Counted from the first letter of the stretch, positions 44,300 through 54,152 are shown. The stretch is 64,000 bases of DNA from Anaerolineae bacterium (GCA_013178165.1 JABLXG010000005.1:179320-243319); one strand, 5' to 3'. Made by a program: numbers and translations. The notes: generated by a model not told the origin, from the sequence alone.

Positions 44300-45478
44300 T
44301 TACTCGATGTCGGCTACTCCAGCAGTAGCAGGGGGAGATGCTCCCAGGCGACGCAGACGACGGCGCAGGTCGGCGGGCAGCAGGCGCTTCCCCCGGTGCC
44401 AGACAGACCGACCCAATGCCAGCAGGCGGCGCTGTTGTTGTGCAGCCGGGCTGGCATACCAGCACAGGCTATGATCATAACAGCACTGCGCCTCCCAGAA
44501 GAACTTGTATGCTTCGTCTCCGCGCAGGAAATCATAGTACCGCATCCCGGCACGGATAGCCTCCCCAATCATGGCTTCCATTAGAACCTGGCCGGGGCTG
44601 TATTCCGCCAGGCTGAAATCCACACCGGAAGCAAAGGCATACACCCGGTCGCGGTAAGCGTAGGCATACTCAATAGCCGCCGGCCGGCCATCAATGCACA
44701 GACGGTACAGCCACAGCCAGCCCTGCTCCAGAAGGCGGCGGCTGATGGCCTGATGAAAGGCGACTGTGGTGGCGTCGGCGAAACCACCCGGCTTACCGAG
44801 CGCGGCCCATTTGGCCTGGTGCAGCCGGATCATGGTTGACATGGTCGGCTCCAGCTCAGCCGGGTTCTCTACACGTTCCCAGCCCCAGCGACCCGGAAAG
44901 GCGCTATCCAGGACATTATGCGTGTGGCGAATGTTCTTGCGCTTGCGCTTGCTGAGGGCGCTGTGGTAAGTCTCCCAATCGCCGGGCAGGGCGATAGCCG
45001 GGCAGCACTGCGGTTCCCCCGCTTCCCAAGGGAGGCTACTCTGGCGTAGCAGGGACAATGTCGACGATTGTTCTGGTAAGGCGGAGAGCAGCAATACATC
45101 CCAGCGATGCTGTTCGGCCTGCAAACGCTCCAGGAACAACGGTAGCACAAGTGACTCAGCGCCGGATTCGATCAGAAAGTCGAGGTGATCGAATGGCGAT
45201 GATGCACCGATGAACTGTAACTGCCGCCAGCGCAGCAGTGAGACTGGCCGGTGAACAACCAGCATGAGTGGCGCCAGGCCGATCAATCGCCCATCTTCTG
45301 CCCGCGCCTGAAGCAGCCATAGTTCGGCACCCTGGCCATAGAATTTCCACCAGATGGTGACCCAGTCCCAGGTCATGTAGATGCTCTGGGTGGGGCAGCG
45401 CTCACTCAGCGCCTCCCACGCTTCACGCAACGCCGCCAGGGCATTGCTGTCATGTGTCAGCGTCACCGTTATCGCCAT
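44300..45478 (-). CDS. FemAB/CelD-like GNAT-fold acyltransferase
   Basis: 392 residues. The C-terminal half (about 150-330) is the GNAT_BioF2/CelD type: LSKRKRKNIRHTHN, then the RLHQAKWAALGKPGGF helix and IEYAYAYRDRVYAFASGVDFSLAEYSPGQVLMEAMI, the family signature. The N-terminal part has the pattern SIYMTWDWVTIWWKFYG. Relatives attach acyl or amino-acyl groups in cell-envelope and polysaccharide synthesis. A basic C-terminal tail is present. It is 20 bases upstream of the ferredoxin start. Substrate unknown. Confidence 0.85.
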   Translation of the reverse strand: MAITVTLTHDSNALAALREAWEALSERCPTQSIYMTWDWVTIWWKFYGQGAELWLLQARAEDGRLIGLAPLMLVVHRPVSLLRWRQLQFIGASSPFDHLDFLIESGAESLVLPLFLERLQAEQHRWDVLLLSALPEQSSTLSLLRQSSLPWEAGEPQCCPAIALPGDWETYHSALSKRKRKNIRHTHNVLDSAFPGRWGWERVENPAELEPTMSTMIRLHQAKWAALGKPGGFADATTVAFHQAISRRLLEQGWLWLYRLCIDGRPAAIEYAYAYRDRVYAFASGVDFSLAEYSPGQVLMEAMIGEAIRAGMRYYDFLRGDEAYKFFWEAQCCYDHSLCWYASPAAQQQRRLLALGRSVWHRGKRLLPADLRRRLRRLGASPPATAGVADIE

Positions 45479-45554
45479 AACTGGCCCAACTCCCCCAAGA
45501 TGCTTGCGTCACCCTGCGTAATTCCCAACCATCTTCCCCCCCACGGCAGACACC

Positions 45555-47465
45555 TCAGCTTTTCGCCCGGTTCCTGGCCCATACTTCCGCCGGGCTAGGC
45601 AGGCGCATCCGCCGCTGATACAGCCACCATTCCAATGTCAGCAGCGCCAGCGCCGCCAGCGCCAGCACCGGCCAGAACTCGCGCTGCCCGATCTCCTCAC
45701 GGGCCGCTTCCGTGACCTCACTGGCGCCAATGCGCAGGCTTTCGGCGGGCCGGATCAGGCCCTCTACCCGGTCAAAGAGGTTCACGGCGAACGGCTCGCG
45801 CCGGATCAACTCGCCCCGGGCGTAGGTCTCGACTGTATAGAGGCCAGGCTGTGTCATCCCGGTGTAGATCAGCGCATCCTCGCCTACATGCAGGGTGGTT
45901 GTTGCGCCATCCGGATCGGTGATCCGCAGCGTATCGGCCTCGAAAGGCGGATTCAGCGCCAGCGTCTCCCCCACACGCAGGCTTTCCGCCGTACCGGCTG
46001 TCCGCGCCGGGGTGTACCACTGCATCAGGTTAGCCAGCAGGATCGGCCAGGCGATCTGCAGCGGCAGGTCGGAGCGATGCAGGTCAAAGGTCAGGATGGC
46101 GATCTGGCGTCCGTCGACCGTCCCCGCCAGCAGTAACGGCCCCCCATCAACCGTGATCAGCGGCTCGGCCCAGTCTACGCCGTCCAACACGTTGAAGTCC
46201 AGCACACTGACGTTGTCGAAGCTGACGTACCGGGTGCGCGGGTCATCACGGCGAACACGGGGGTTGCCTGTTTCCAGGCTGCGCCCCAGCACGCGAAAGA
46301 GCGCCGTGTCGCCCGGCGGGTTGACAATCAGCAGATCGCCGGGCGGCAGGACGCCATCTTCCGGCAGCCAGCCATCCAAGATGTACAGGTCAAACGCCTG
46401 GCCGGTCGGCAGCCCGGCTGCCGTCTGCCCCTGAAACGCCGCTACGCCCGGCAGGCTGGCCAGCGCCTGGCGCAGGTACAGGTTGCCGGGCGTCATCAGC
46501 AGGACACGTCCCGCCCCCGGCGGCGTGAAGACCGCCCAGGCGCGGTCATCCAGCGCCAGATAATCGGGCACCACAGAACCACTGGCGGGTTGCAGGGTCG
46601 CGGTGAGCGTGGAAAAGTTGCCGGACAGATCGGTATAGACGATCTCCTGCACGCTCCCGCCGGAGATGCGGAAACGCTCGGCTCGATCAAGGACGCCATC
46701 CAGTTCCAGGCTGAGGATGACCTCAGCGGTCTGTGACCCGAAATTGGTCATCTCGATGAAAACCTGCGGCGGTTCCCCGGCGCGGGCGCGGGGAGCCAGC
46801 GCCGTCAGCCCCACGTTTTCCGCACTCTGGCCGATCGGGACGTAACGAAATTCGCCGGGGATGGCCGGCAGATCAGGCGGCAGACCGCCGTCGCTGATCA
46901 ACACCACGCTAAAGCGTTCCACGCCCGCCGCCCCGCCGGCGGCCAGCGTCAGCGCCGCCAACCAGTCAGCCGGGCCGGAGGATGGCCGGGCGCTCAGGAT
47001 GGCCTCCCGCAGCAGGTTACGGTCGCCGGTGGCGCTGGCCAGCACTTCTGGCACCGCTGCCACGCGGATCACGGTCATGCTGTCCTGTGCGCTCAGAGTA
47101 TCTACCAGTGCCAGCGCCTCCTGGCGGGCGGCGGCAAAACGCGACGGCGTGATATCGGTCGCATTCATACTGGCGGAAGCGTCCAGCAACAGGGCGATCC
47201 GCCCGGTGGTGATCGTCGGCGTCTCCACAAACGGGCGCATCAGGGCCAGAACGAGCAGAGCCAGTATCAGGAGCTGGAGGAACAGCAGCAGGCTGCGGCG
47301 CAGGCGCTGCCAGGGGGCGTTAGCCTCGCGATCCTGCACGATTTGCCGCCACAGGTACGTGCTGCTGACCTCGGCCTCATGGCGGCGCAGACGCAACAGG
47401 TACAATAGCACGATGGGAATTGCCAGCGCGCCGAGCAGCGCCGCAAGCGGTGTCAGGAAGGCCAT
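45555..47465 (-). CDS. BatA/VWA-domain membrane protein
   Basis: 636 residues. N terminus: two membrane helices (about 5-25 and 58-77) with a conserved cytoplasmic RRHE loop, the BatA/aerotolerance pattern (BatA N-terminal domain). VWA with MIDAS D95-x-S97-x-S99 (ALLLDASASMNATD). A beta-sandwich and GATase-like region follow, and a final helix (EFWPVLALAALALLTLEWWLY) with a short basic tail. Typical BatA proteins are about 330 residues; this one is doubled by the extra periplasmic-side domains. Partner of the DUF58 and MoxR genes upstream in the same direction. Confidence 0.88.
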   Translation of the reverse strand: MAFLTPLAALLGALAIPIVLLYLLRLRRHEAEVSSTYLWRQIVQDREANAPWQRLRRSLLLFLQLLILALLVLALMRPFVETPTITTGRIALLLDASASMNATDITPSRFAAARQEALALVDTLSAQDSMTVIRVAAVPEVLASATGDRNLLREAILSARPSSGPADWLAALTLAAGGAAGVERFSVVLISDGGLPPDLPAIPGEFRYVPIGQSAENVGLTALAPRARAGEPPQVFIEMTNFGSQTAEVILSLELDGVLDRAERFRISGGSVQEIVYTDLSGNFSTLTATLQPASGSVVPDYLALDDRAWAVFTPPGAGRVLLMTPGNLYLRQALASLPGVAAFQGQTAAGLPTGQAFDLYILDGWLPEDGVLPPGDLLIVNPPGDTALFRVLGRSLETGNPRVRRDDPRTRYVSFDNVSVLDFNVLDGVDWAEPLITVDGGPLLLAGTVDGRQIAILTFDLHRSDLPLQIAWPILLANLMQWYTPARTAGTAESLRVGETLALNPPFEADTLRITDPDGATTTLHVGEDALIYTGMTQPGLYTVETYARGELIRREPFAVNLFDRVEGLIRPAESLRIGASEVTEAAREEIGQREFWPVLALAALALLTLEWWLYQRRMRLPSPAEVWARNRAKS

Positions 47466-47590
47466 AAACCGCCAGGTCCTCCGGGACTCACGTGTATGGG
47501 CAACCGGCCCTCACATTCGCGTTTCATTCGCTCTTCCGGTAACAGGCAGCCGGCCATACCCGCGAGCGATCACAATGTGCCGGCCTGTCC

Positions 47591-48496
47591 CTAGCGTACC
47601 ACGCCCAGCCGCCGCAACTGGTAGAGGATGACCTCCTCCCAGGGCACGGATGTTTCCACCGGGACATAGTGCACGCCGCGCGCGGCGCAGTACGCCTGGA
47701 TGCTCTCCCGCCAGGCCACCAGCCGCCGCCGGTACAGATCGCGCATGCTGTCGTCCACCGAGACATCCTGGCCGGAAGCCGTCTCCACATCCACCAGCCG
47801 CAGGTCGCCGGCCAGCGGCGGGTTAACTTCATCCGGGGAGAGGACATGGAGCAGGGCGATCTCATGGCCGCGCCCCAGCAGGGCGGTCAATCCATCGGCG
47901 TAGCCGTCGGAGGAGAACAGGTCGCTGATCACGATGCACAGGCCGGGACGCCCGCCGCGCAGGGCATAGGCGCGCAGGCTGACTGAGAGCGCGGTCTCCC
48001 CCCCGGTCTGGAATTCTTCCACCATGCCGAGCACTTCCAGGATGCGTCCCCGGCCCCGCCCCGGCCCCCACTGCTGCGGCGCCGGGCCACCCAGCGCCCG
48101 CACGCTCAGGCGATCGCCGCTGACCAGAGCGATGTAACCCAACCCGGCCAGCAACCGCCGCGCAAACGTGAACTTGTGGGCGGCGGATGGCGCGCCGGGA
48201 TCGCGCGGCCAGTCCATACTGGCGGAAGCGTCCAGCAGCAGGTGGACGGCCAGGTCCTCCTCTTCCTCCAGCAGCTTGATGAAAGGGCGTTCCAGGCGGG
48301 CGAAGATGTTCCAGTCAACGCGGCGCAGGTCATCGCCGCGCGTGTAGTTGCGGTAGTCGGCGAATTCGATGCTGGTGCCGCGCTTGGTACTGCGTCGCTC
48401 GCCTTTGATCGCCCCAGCCCGCACCTGGCTGGCCACCAGAGCAAGCTGCTCCAGCTTGTGCAGGGTCTTTTCGTCAAAGAGCGTGCTTTCCGCCAT
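47591..48496 (-). CDS. DUF58-domain VWA-like protein
   Basis: 301 residues, cytoplasmic. The DUF58 signature GTSIEFADYRNYTRGDDLRRVDW is complete (residues about 40-62), followed by a VWA-like fold with D89-x-S91-x-S93 (HLLLDASASMDWPRD). DUF58 proteins almost always sit beside MoxR ATPases and are believed to be their adaptors. The gap to the phosphatase upstream is 35 bases. Start ATG chosen from the family N terminus (MAESTLFDEKTLHKLEQLAL). Confidence 0.92.
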   Translation of the reverse strand: MAESTLFDEKTLHKLEQLALVASQVRAGAIKGERRSTKRGTSIEFADYRNYTRGDDLRRVDWNIFARLERPFIKLLEEEEDLAVHLLLDASASMDWPRDPGAPSAAHKFTFARRLLAGLGYIALVSGDRLSVRALGGPAPQQWGPGRGRGRILEVLGMVEEFQTGGETALSVSLRAYALRGGRPGLCIVISDLFSSDGYADGLTALLGRGHEIALLHVLSPDEVNPPLAGDLRLVDVETASGQDVSVDDSMRDLYRRRLVAWRESIQAYCAARGVHYVPVETSVPWEEVILYQLRRLGVVR

Positions 48497-48531
48497 GAAG
48501 CCGCGTTCCTCGCCGGACCGGTGGCCGCGGC

Positions 48532-49482
48532 CTAGGGCACCCGCACCACAATGACCGAGATATTGTCCAGCCCGCCGTAGGTGTTGGCGGTTAGCACCAG
48601 GCGGTCAGCAGCCTCCTGCGGGGTGGTCGCGCCGGTCACAATCGCGGCGATTTCGCTATCCGATACCATGTTCCACAGGCCGTCACTGCACAGTAGCAGC
48701 CAGCTGCCCGCCGGCAGGCGCCGGGTATTGATATCCGGCTCCAGGTTATCGCTGAGGCCCAGCATCTTCCACAGCCGGCTGACTTCCGGGTGGTGGGCGG
48801 CCTCGTCAGCGGTGATCTGGCCGATTTCCTCCAGGCGCTTGGCGACGGAGTGATCGCGGGTGAGCTGGCTGATCCTGGGCGGTTCGCCGCCTCCGCCGCT
48901 GATCAGGTAGGCCCGGCTATCGCCCACGTGCGCGATATGAACCAGGTCGCCGATGACCACCGCTGCAGTTAATGTCGTGCCGCCGCCGGGCACTTCGCTC
49001 CGCAGGCGGGCATCGGCGGTCTGGACGGCTTCGGCCAGCACTTCCGCCAGCGGGGGAATCGGCTCCGTGTCCGTCTCAATATGGCGCAGCAACATGGGCA
49101 GGAAAATGCGCTGACTGACCAGATCCATCACGATACGGCTGGCCAGCATCGAGGCCTGCTCGCCATCCTCGTGGCCGCCCGCGCCATCAGCCACGATGAA
49201 AACGCCGAAATCAGGGTTATTCTGCGTGTTGTTCTGGCTGCTCAAAAAGGCCAGCGTTGAATCCTCGTTGTTGGAGCGCACCATGCCAATGTCGCGACTG
49301 TAGCCATAGGAGAGGCGCCGGGGCTGCCCTGGCGCGCCCAGCACATCAGGCAGGCGCTGCGTCGCATGAATGTCGCTGGCGGCGTTGGCGGGCTTTTCAG
49401 GCAGGGTGGCGTCAGACTCAGGGTCTGCGCTGGCATTCGCCATCGAGTCCCGATCAGCGGTATCGCGGTTTCTCTCATCCAT
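48532..49482 (-). CDS. PP2C-family Ser/Thr protein phosphatase
   Basis: 316 residues. After an acidic N-terminal tail (about 60 residues) comes the PPM fold: GMVRSNNEDS, ADGAGGHEDGEQAS, GGGTTLTAAVVIGDLVHIAHVGDSRAYLI, LTRDHS, LLLCSDGLWNMVSD and GGLDNISVIVVRV, which hold the Asp residues that bind the two metal ions. It resembles bacterial Stp1-type phosphatases with the N-terminal extension. No partner Ser/Thr kinase gene is in the window. It lies 35 bases upstream of DUF58 in the cluster. The ATG at 49482 (MDERNRDTADRDS) is preferred over a start 39 bases upstream. Confidence 0.92.
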   Translation of the reverse strand: MDERNRDTADRDSMANASADPESDATLPEKPANAASDIHATQRLPDVLGAPGQPRRLSYGYSRDIGMVRSNNEDSTLAFLSSQNNTQNNPDFGVFIVADGAGGHEDGEQASMLASRIVMDLVSQRIFLPMLLRHIETDTEPIPPLAEVLAEAVQTADARLRSEVPGGGTTLTAAVVIGDLVHIAHVGDSRAYLISGGGGEPPRISQLTRDHSVAKRLEEIGQITADEAAHHPEVSRLWKMLGLSDNLEPDINTRRLPAGSWLLLCSDGLWNMVSDSEIAAIVTGATTPQEAADRLVLTANTYGGLDNISVIVVRVP

Positions 49483-49558
49483 AGACCAGAACTTCTTTCC
49501 TACCCCATCGCCGGCCGGCATGACCGGGGCGAACGGCTGATCAACAGGCCAACGCGAG

Positions 49559-50563
49559 TCAGGCTTCCTTGGGCACGCTTTCCAGCAACTCGGCGATCAC
49601 CGTGTCGGGGCGGATTCCCTCCGCCAGACCTTCGAAATTGAGCAGCAGGCGGTGACGCAGGGCTGCCGGGGCCACCGCCCGGATATCCTCATAAGCTACG
49701 TTGTAGCGGCCACTGAGCAGAGCGGTGATCTTGCCGCCCAGGATCAGGGCCTGCGCCCCGCGTGGGCTGGCCCCGTAGCGCACGTAGCGGCGTACAATAT
49801 CCGGCGCCGTTGGGCTTTCGGGGTGCGTGGCGACCACCAGCCGGGCCGCGTAATCGCTCAGGCGGCTATCGATCGGCGTCTGCAGGGCAAGCTGGCCCAT
49901 GGCGACGATCCGCGCGCCATCGGCGGCTTTGTGCACCACCGGTTCTTCCGCGCCAGTCGTCCGATCGAGGATCGTGACCAGTTCCCCGGCACTGGGGAAA
50001 GGCACATCCACTTTGAACAGGAAGCGGTCCAGTTGCGCTTCCGGCAACGGATAAGTGCCTTCCATCTCCAGCGGATTCTGGGTAGCCAGGACAAAGAAGG
50101 GCGGCTCCAGCCGGTAAGTGCGGTTGGAGATGGTCACCGACTTCTCCTGCATGGCCTCCAGCAGGGCGGACTGGGTTTTGGGGGTGGCGCGGTTGATCTC
50201 GTCAGCCAGGATCAGGTTGGCGAAGATCGGCCCGGCCTGAAAAACGAACTCGCGGCGGCCATCCTCCCGCTCCTGCATGATGTCCGTGCCGGTGATATCG
50301 GCGGGCATCAGGTCCGGGGTGAACTGGATGCGGCTGAACTTGAGGTCAAGCACTTCGGCCAGTGTACGGATCAGCATGGTCTTACCCAGGCCGGGCACGC
50401 CTTCCAACAGGGCATGGCGACCGGCGATCACGCAGATCAGCACGTGGCGGATCACCTCTTCCTGGCCGACAATCACCCGGCTGACTTCGTTGACGATGCG
50501 CTCGGCTGTATCGCGGAACTCGTCCACGCTGAGCGTGGTTGATGAAGATGGGGCTGTCGTCAT
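49559..50563 (-). CDS. MoxR-family AAA+ ATPase
   Basis: 334 residues, cytoplasmic AAA+ chaperone-like ATPase. Walker A GVPGLGKT (55-62), Walker B NLILADEINRATPKTQSALLEAMQE, sensor 1 LATQNPLEMEGTYPLPEAQLDRF with the MoxR insertion signature EGTYPLPEAQLDRF, and the C-terminal lid. It is preceded by GGAG 6 bases before ATG 50563, versus zero bases for the upstream ATG at 50569. MoxR proteins usually act with VWA/DUF58 partners, all of which are present here. 76 bases to the PP2C gene. Confidence 0.95.
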   Translation of the reverse strand: MTTAPSSSTTLSVDEFRDTAERIVNEVSRVIVGQEEVIRHVLICVIAGRHALLEGVPGLGKTMLIRTLAEVLDLKFSRIQFTPDLMPADITGTDIMQEREDGRREFVFQAGPIFANLILADEINRATPKTQSALLEAMQEKSVTISNRTYRLEPPFFVLATQNPLEMEGTYPLPEAQLDRFLFKVDVPFPSAGELVTILDRTTGAEEPVVHKAADGARIVAMGQLALQTPIDSRLSDYAARLVVATHPESPTAPDIVRRYVRYGASPRGAQALILGGKITALLSGRYNVAYEDIRAVAPAALRHRLLLNFEGLAEGIRPDTVIAELLESVPKEA

Positions 50564-50654
50564 GCGCATCTCCAGATCGATCGGTCAGGCCGCCTTGAGT
50601 GGGTCATGGCCTGATCATACGTCAAACCGGCGAATGCGCCAGAAACCCGGCGCC

Positions 50655-51191
50655 CTAAAAACGCCATTGCCCGACCATATAGCCATATTGATCGATGGCC
50701 GTCGCCCGCAGGGGCGTCTGTCCGGCGGCCAGGATCAACAGGTAACCGCCACCGCCGACAGCAGCCGGAGCGTTGCCACCGCCCGCAAACTCGATGGCGA
50801 CAGCGGTCGCCGCCGGGCTGCCCGTCAGGCCAAAGGCTACCCGCACTGTCTGGCCGGTCGGATCGGTCAACGCCTCCACAAAGCCGACGCCCCCGGCAAA
50901 GGCCCCGCAGCGATTGACCGCCAGTGTCTGCGGGTCAAAAGTCAGAGCCAGGCAGGTGCCCTGCGGACCTTCGTAACGGATCAACCGCAGCGTCCCCCCG
51001 GCGCTGGGCTGCTCCAGCAGGATCACCGGCGCGGCAGGCTCCATCGATACGGTGGGCGAAGAAACCTCAGGCGCAGGCAGTGCGACAGTAGGCGGCGATT
51101 CCGTGGCGGGCCTCAGGCAGCCGCCCGACAGCAGCGCCAGGGTCAGCGCACCGATCAATCGCCGGGAGCGGGCTGTAACACCATGAAACAT
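50655..51191 (-). CDS. predicted lipoprotein
   Basis: 178 residues: a hydrophobic N terminus ending in LLSGGC (lipobox, Cys at about residue 24), a Pro/Ser-rich stretch (about 25-50) and a beta-rich domain (about 55-178, GGTLRLIRYEGPQGTCLALTFDP ... GYLLILAAGQTPLRATAID). No family recognised. A long in-frame upstream extension (to 51482) has low coding character and overlaps the next gene, so MFHGVTAR is taken as start. It lies between the coiled-coil protein and MoxR and fits a surface partner of the cluster. Confidence 0.7.
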   Translation of the reverse strand: MFHGVTARSRRLIGALTLALLSGGCLRPATESPPTVALPAPEVSSPTVSMEPAAPVILLEQPSAGGTLRLIRYEGPQGTCLALTFDPQTLAVNRCGAFAGGVGFVEALTDPTGQTVRVAFGLTGSPAATAVAIEFAGGGNAPAAVGGGGYLLILAAGQTPLRATAIDQYGYMVGQWRF

Positions 51192-51225
51192 CTGAGGCAA
51201 ACCATTTCCGATCGTGTACGTCCTG

Positions 51226-53025
51226 CTAGGGTTCCAGTGAAGCAAAGTAATTCCGGACGATATCACGCATACTGAGCGGGATGTAATCGCGCTGGAGGGC
51301 CTGACGGGCGGCGTTGGCGTAATCGCTGAAGACGCGGTCATAGCCGATGATCGACTGGCCTTCCGGCTCCTGTACAAAGTCGCCTTCATCGACGACCGTA
51401 TCGCCCGGCTCGCCGGAACCGCTGAGCTGCACCTGCTGGCCGCCGCCCGCCCCGATGGCTCGCGGGGCGAAGATCGGTTCATATTCGGTCAGGCCGCTAC
51501 CATCCGGGGCATTGTTCTGGTCGATCGTCTCGCCGCTGGCGGCGAAGCTGCCTTCCTGCTGGCCGCCCGCGCTATCGCCCGCACCGGGGGCGGCGCCGGG
51601 GCTATCACCGGCGCTGTCATCAGGCTCGATTCCCTGGATGATACCCTGCTGGCTCTGCTCGCCCGCCTCATCCCCGGCCTGGCCGCCGGGCTGACTGGCC
51701 TGTCCTTGCTCGCCGGATTCGGTGCTCTGTCCGTCCTGGCCGGGCTGGATCTGCTGGATACGGGTGGCGGCAGCGCCATCACCGGTCTGATCGCCGGAAT
51801 CTCCGCCAGGCTGACCCTGGCGTTGCTGGCCGGGTTGCCGGGCTACCTGCTGGGCACCCTGCTCCGCCTGCTGGGCCGCCTGTGAGGCAATCTGGCGGGC
51901 AGCGGTCTGGCTTTCGGTGGCCTGCTGCCCTGCCTGCTGCGCCGCTTCCTGTGCCGCCTGCGCGGCGGCTTCCTCAAGCGCCTGCTGCGCCGCGGCGGTG
52001 TCCTCGCGCTGCAGGGCTTCCGCCGCTTCGCGGAGGTTCTCGGCCAGTTCGGGGCTGACTTCGCGCAAGGCTTCAGCGGCGGCCTGCAACGCCTCAGCCA
52101 GCGGCTGCTGTTCCGCCTGGCCGATGCCGGTCAGTTCCCGGCTGAGCTGTTGCAGGGCTTCGGCGGTGCGGGCCGGATCGGCCTGTTCCAGGGCATGGCT
52201 CAGGTCAGCGGCCCGGTCACGGAGGGCATCCGCTGCCTGGCGGTACGCTTCCCGCTGTTCCGGGCTGAGCGTCCGCGATCGTTCGGCCATGGCCCGCATC
52301 TCCTCGGCCAGGTCAGACAGGGTGGCAAAGGCTTCTTCCCGCGATAGTTCCTCCTGGGCCAGCCGCTCAGTAGCACGGTCGATCGCCTCCAGCAACGCTT
52401 CACGGGTTTCCTGGTCAATGGTGGCGTTTTCCGCTACCTGTTCGCGCAGGGCTTCCAGTTGTTCGACCTGCTGCTGGATGGTGGCCTGCATCAGCTGCTG
52501 CTCCGCCAGAGCCTGGCTCTGCGGGTTGGGCAGGGCCAGCAGGAGGGCCAGGAAAGCGATCAGGCCCAGCAACAGACCGACATCGCGGCTCCTGACACGC
52601 AGGGGCAGGTAAGCCGCCGGATCGATGCGCTGAGCGCGGGTCAGCGTGTCTTCCAGCAGGTGGGCGGTGATCTCCGGGTTGGGGGAGCGGATGCGCCCGG
52701 CGGCGATCTCCAGCGATGTGCTCAGGCGCTCCTTGAGATCGAATGTGTCATCAAAGAAACGGGCCAGGCGCAGGCTATCCTGCTGGCGCAGCCAGATCGC
52801 GGCCAGCACCCCCAGCGCCCCCACACCGGCGGCGATAGCAGTCAGCGCCGCGATCTGATCCGGCAGGAGCACCGGGCGCAGACGGGCCACCAGGGCCAGG
52901 ATGATGCCCGCGCCGACGCCCAGCAGCAGGCCGCGCGGTAGCCACAGCAGGCTCTTCTGGAGCCGCAGGCGGCGGTCCCAGCCGGCCAGCAGGGCCAGCA
53001 GTTGCAGGGCGATCTCGCGGATCAT
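51226..53025 (-). CDS. membrane-anchored coiled-coil protein of the MoxR cluster
   Basis: 599 residues, no named family recognised. Two membrane-helix groups at residues about 25-75 (LLLGVGAGIILALVARL, GVGALGVLAAIWL) and 150-170 (VGLLLGLIAFLALLLALP), then about 180 residues of Gln/Glu/Ala heptad-like coiled coil (ALAEQQLMQATIQQQVEQLE ...), and a Gln/Gly/Asp low-complexity region (about 395-510). The C-terminal 60 residues (VVDEGDFVQEPEGQSIIGYD ... NYFASLEP) are ordered again. This is the architecture of large DUF4175-like or BatB/C-type partners in MoxR clusters. ATG chosen from the hydrophobic N terminus. Confidence 0.72.
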   Translation of the reverse strand: MIREIALQLLALLAGWDRRLRLQKSLLWLPRGLLLGVGAGIILALVARLRPVLLPDQIAALTAIAAGVGALGVLAAIWLRQQDSLRLARFFDDTFDLKERLSTSLEIAAGRIRSPNPEITAHLLEDTLTRAQRIDPAAYLPLRVRSRDVGLLLGLIAFLALLLALPNPQSQALAEQQLMQATIQQQVEQLEALREQVAENATIDQETREALLEAIDRATERLAQEELSREEAFATLSDLAEEMRAMAERSRTLSPEQREAYRQAADALRDRAADLSHALEQADPARTAEALQQLSRELTGIGQAEQQPLAEALQAAAEALREVSPELAENLREAAEALQREDTAAAQQALEEAAAQAAQEAAQQAGQQATESQTAARQIASQAAQQAEQGAQQVARQPGQQRQGQPGGDSGDQTGDGAAATRIQQIQPGQDGQSTESGEQGQASQPGGQAGDEAGEQSQQGIIQGIEPDDSAGDSPGAAPGAGDSAGGQQEGSFAASGETIDQNNAPDGSGLTEYEPIFAPRAIGAGGGQQVQLSGSGEPGDTVVDEGDFVQEPEGQSIIGYDRVFSDYANAARQALQRDYIPLSMRDIVRNYFASLEP

Positions 53026-53145
53026 GGTGTTTTACCCCCGGTGGTGACGCTTGACGATGATGAGGCAGCGGACAGCGTCACTGTGTCCTGCTTTCATTAT
53101 GATCCCGGCGGGCCGATTCGACAATGGGAATACGCTTTGCCGCCG

Positions 53146-54084
53146 CTAGACTTCTTCGATGCGATCCACACGACGCGCGGCGATGACCAGCATCACCGCC
53201 GTCACGATCAGGGTGAAGATGACAAACACGATCCACGGGGATACCAGCCTGATCACCGCGCCGTTTTGCAGGGTGACATCAAACACTCCGGCTACCTGGC
53301 GGTCGGCCAGCAGCAGTAATGTCCCGTAGAGCGTCCCCAGCGGGTTGGTGGCGACGAAAAAGCCCATGACATAATACAGCGCGGCCTCCACGCTACCGGC
53401 CAGCGTCGCACCATAGGCAAGGATCAGGCCGTTGATCATCGGCAACAGAATCAGCATCCCGACCGGCAGGACGAGGACGGTCAGCAGCGCAAACGCGTAG
53501 CTGAGCACACTGGCCGAAAGCGTGCGCCGGGTGACCGCCGAGAAAAAGACGCTCACAGAAGCCAGCAATACCGCCGTACTGAACAACACCACAAACGAAA
53601 GCGCCAGTTCGGCCCCGCTGACCCCGCCGAACAGAAAGGCGATGCTCTGCAGCGGAATGGCCGCCAGCAGAAGCAGGAGGATGTAGGACAACGTGGCAAA
53701 CAGCTTGCCGCCAACCAGGGCACGCGCCGGCAACAGCGTTGTCCGCAACAGATCGTAGGTCTGCCGTTCGCGCTCCCCGCTGATGGACCCGGCGGCAAAG
53801 GCCGGGGCGATGAAGGTCACCAGGAAGAGTTCCACGCCAACGATGCTGTAGAACAGGACACGCCCGATCTCGCCGCCCTGCCCGGACCCGCTGAAAGCCA
53901 TCGACTGGACGTAGAGCATATAGATCAGGGTGAGAAAGAGGCTCATCAGGCCCAGGTAGATCGTCAGGACGATGAACGCCCGCGCGCCGCGCATCCGCCC
54001 GCGTAGTTCTTTGATCGCCATTGGATTACCAAACAGGCGCTCCCTGAGGGTACGGCGGTTCCTGGAAATCGGGTTTGCAGTCAT
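53146..54084 (-). CDS. ABC-2 type transporter permease
   Basis: 312 residues with six predicted helices. N-terminal cytoplasmic segment NPMAIKELRGRMRGARAFIVLTIYLGLM, then a GSISGERERQTYDLLRTTLLP coupling loop, the conserved element of ABC-2 permeases, and further helices. It would form the membrane half of an exporter with the ATPase encoded next. The gap between them is 68 bases. AGAGG is 5 bases before the ATG at 54084; an in-frame GTG six bases upstream is possible. Substrate unknown. Confidence 0.9.
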   Translation of the reverse strand: MTANPISRNRRTLRERLFGNPMAIKELRGRMRGARAFIVLTIYLGLMSLFLTLIYMLYVQSMAFSGSGQGGEIGRVLFYSIVGVELFLVTFIAPAFAAGSISGERERQTYDLLRTTLLPARALVGGKLFATLSYILLLLLAAIPLQSIAFLFGGVSGAELALSFVVLFSTAVLLASVSVFFSAVTRRTLSASVLSYAFALLTVLVLPVGMLILLPMINGLILAYGATLAGSVEAALYYVMGFFVATNPLGTLYGTLLLLADRQVAGVFDVTLQNGAVIRLVSPWIVFVIFTLIVTAVMLVIAARRVDRIEEV

Positions 54085-54152
54085 GGGCACCTCTGGCCGG
54101 GGGCTTCAGGTCTCCCCTGCCATCTCCTGGCACAACACAATGCACTGAGGAC

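Noticed and set aside
50655..51482. Extended 275-codon version of the lipoprotein
   Set aside because: The first 97 codons overlap the next gene and are Arg/Ser-rich; the lipobox requires a start near 51191.
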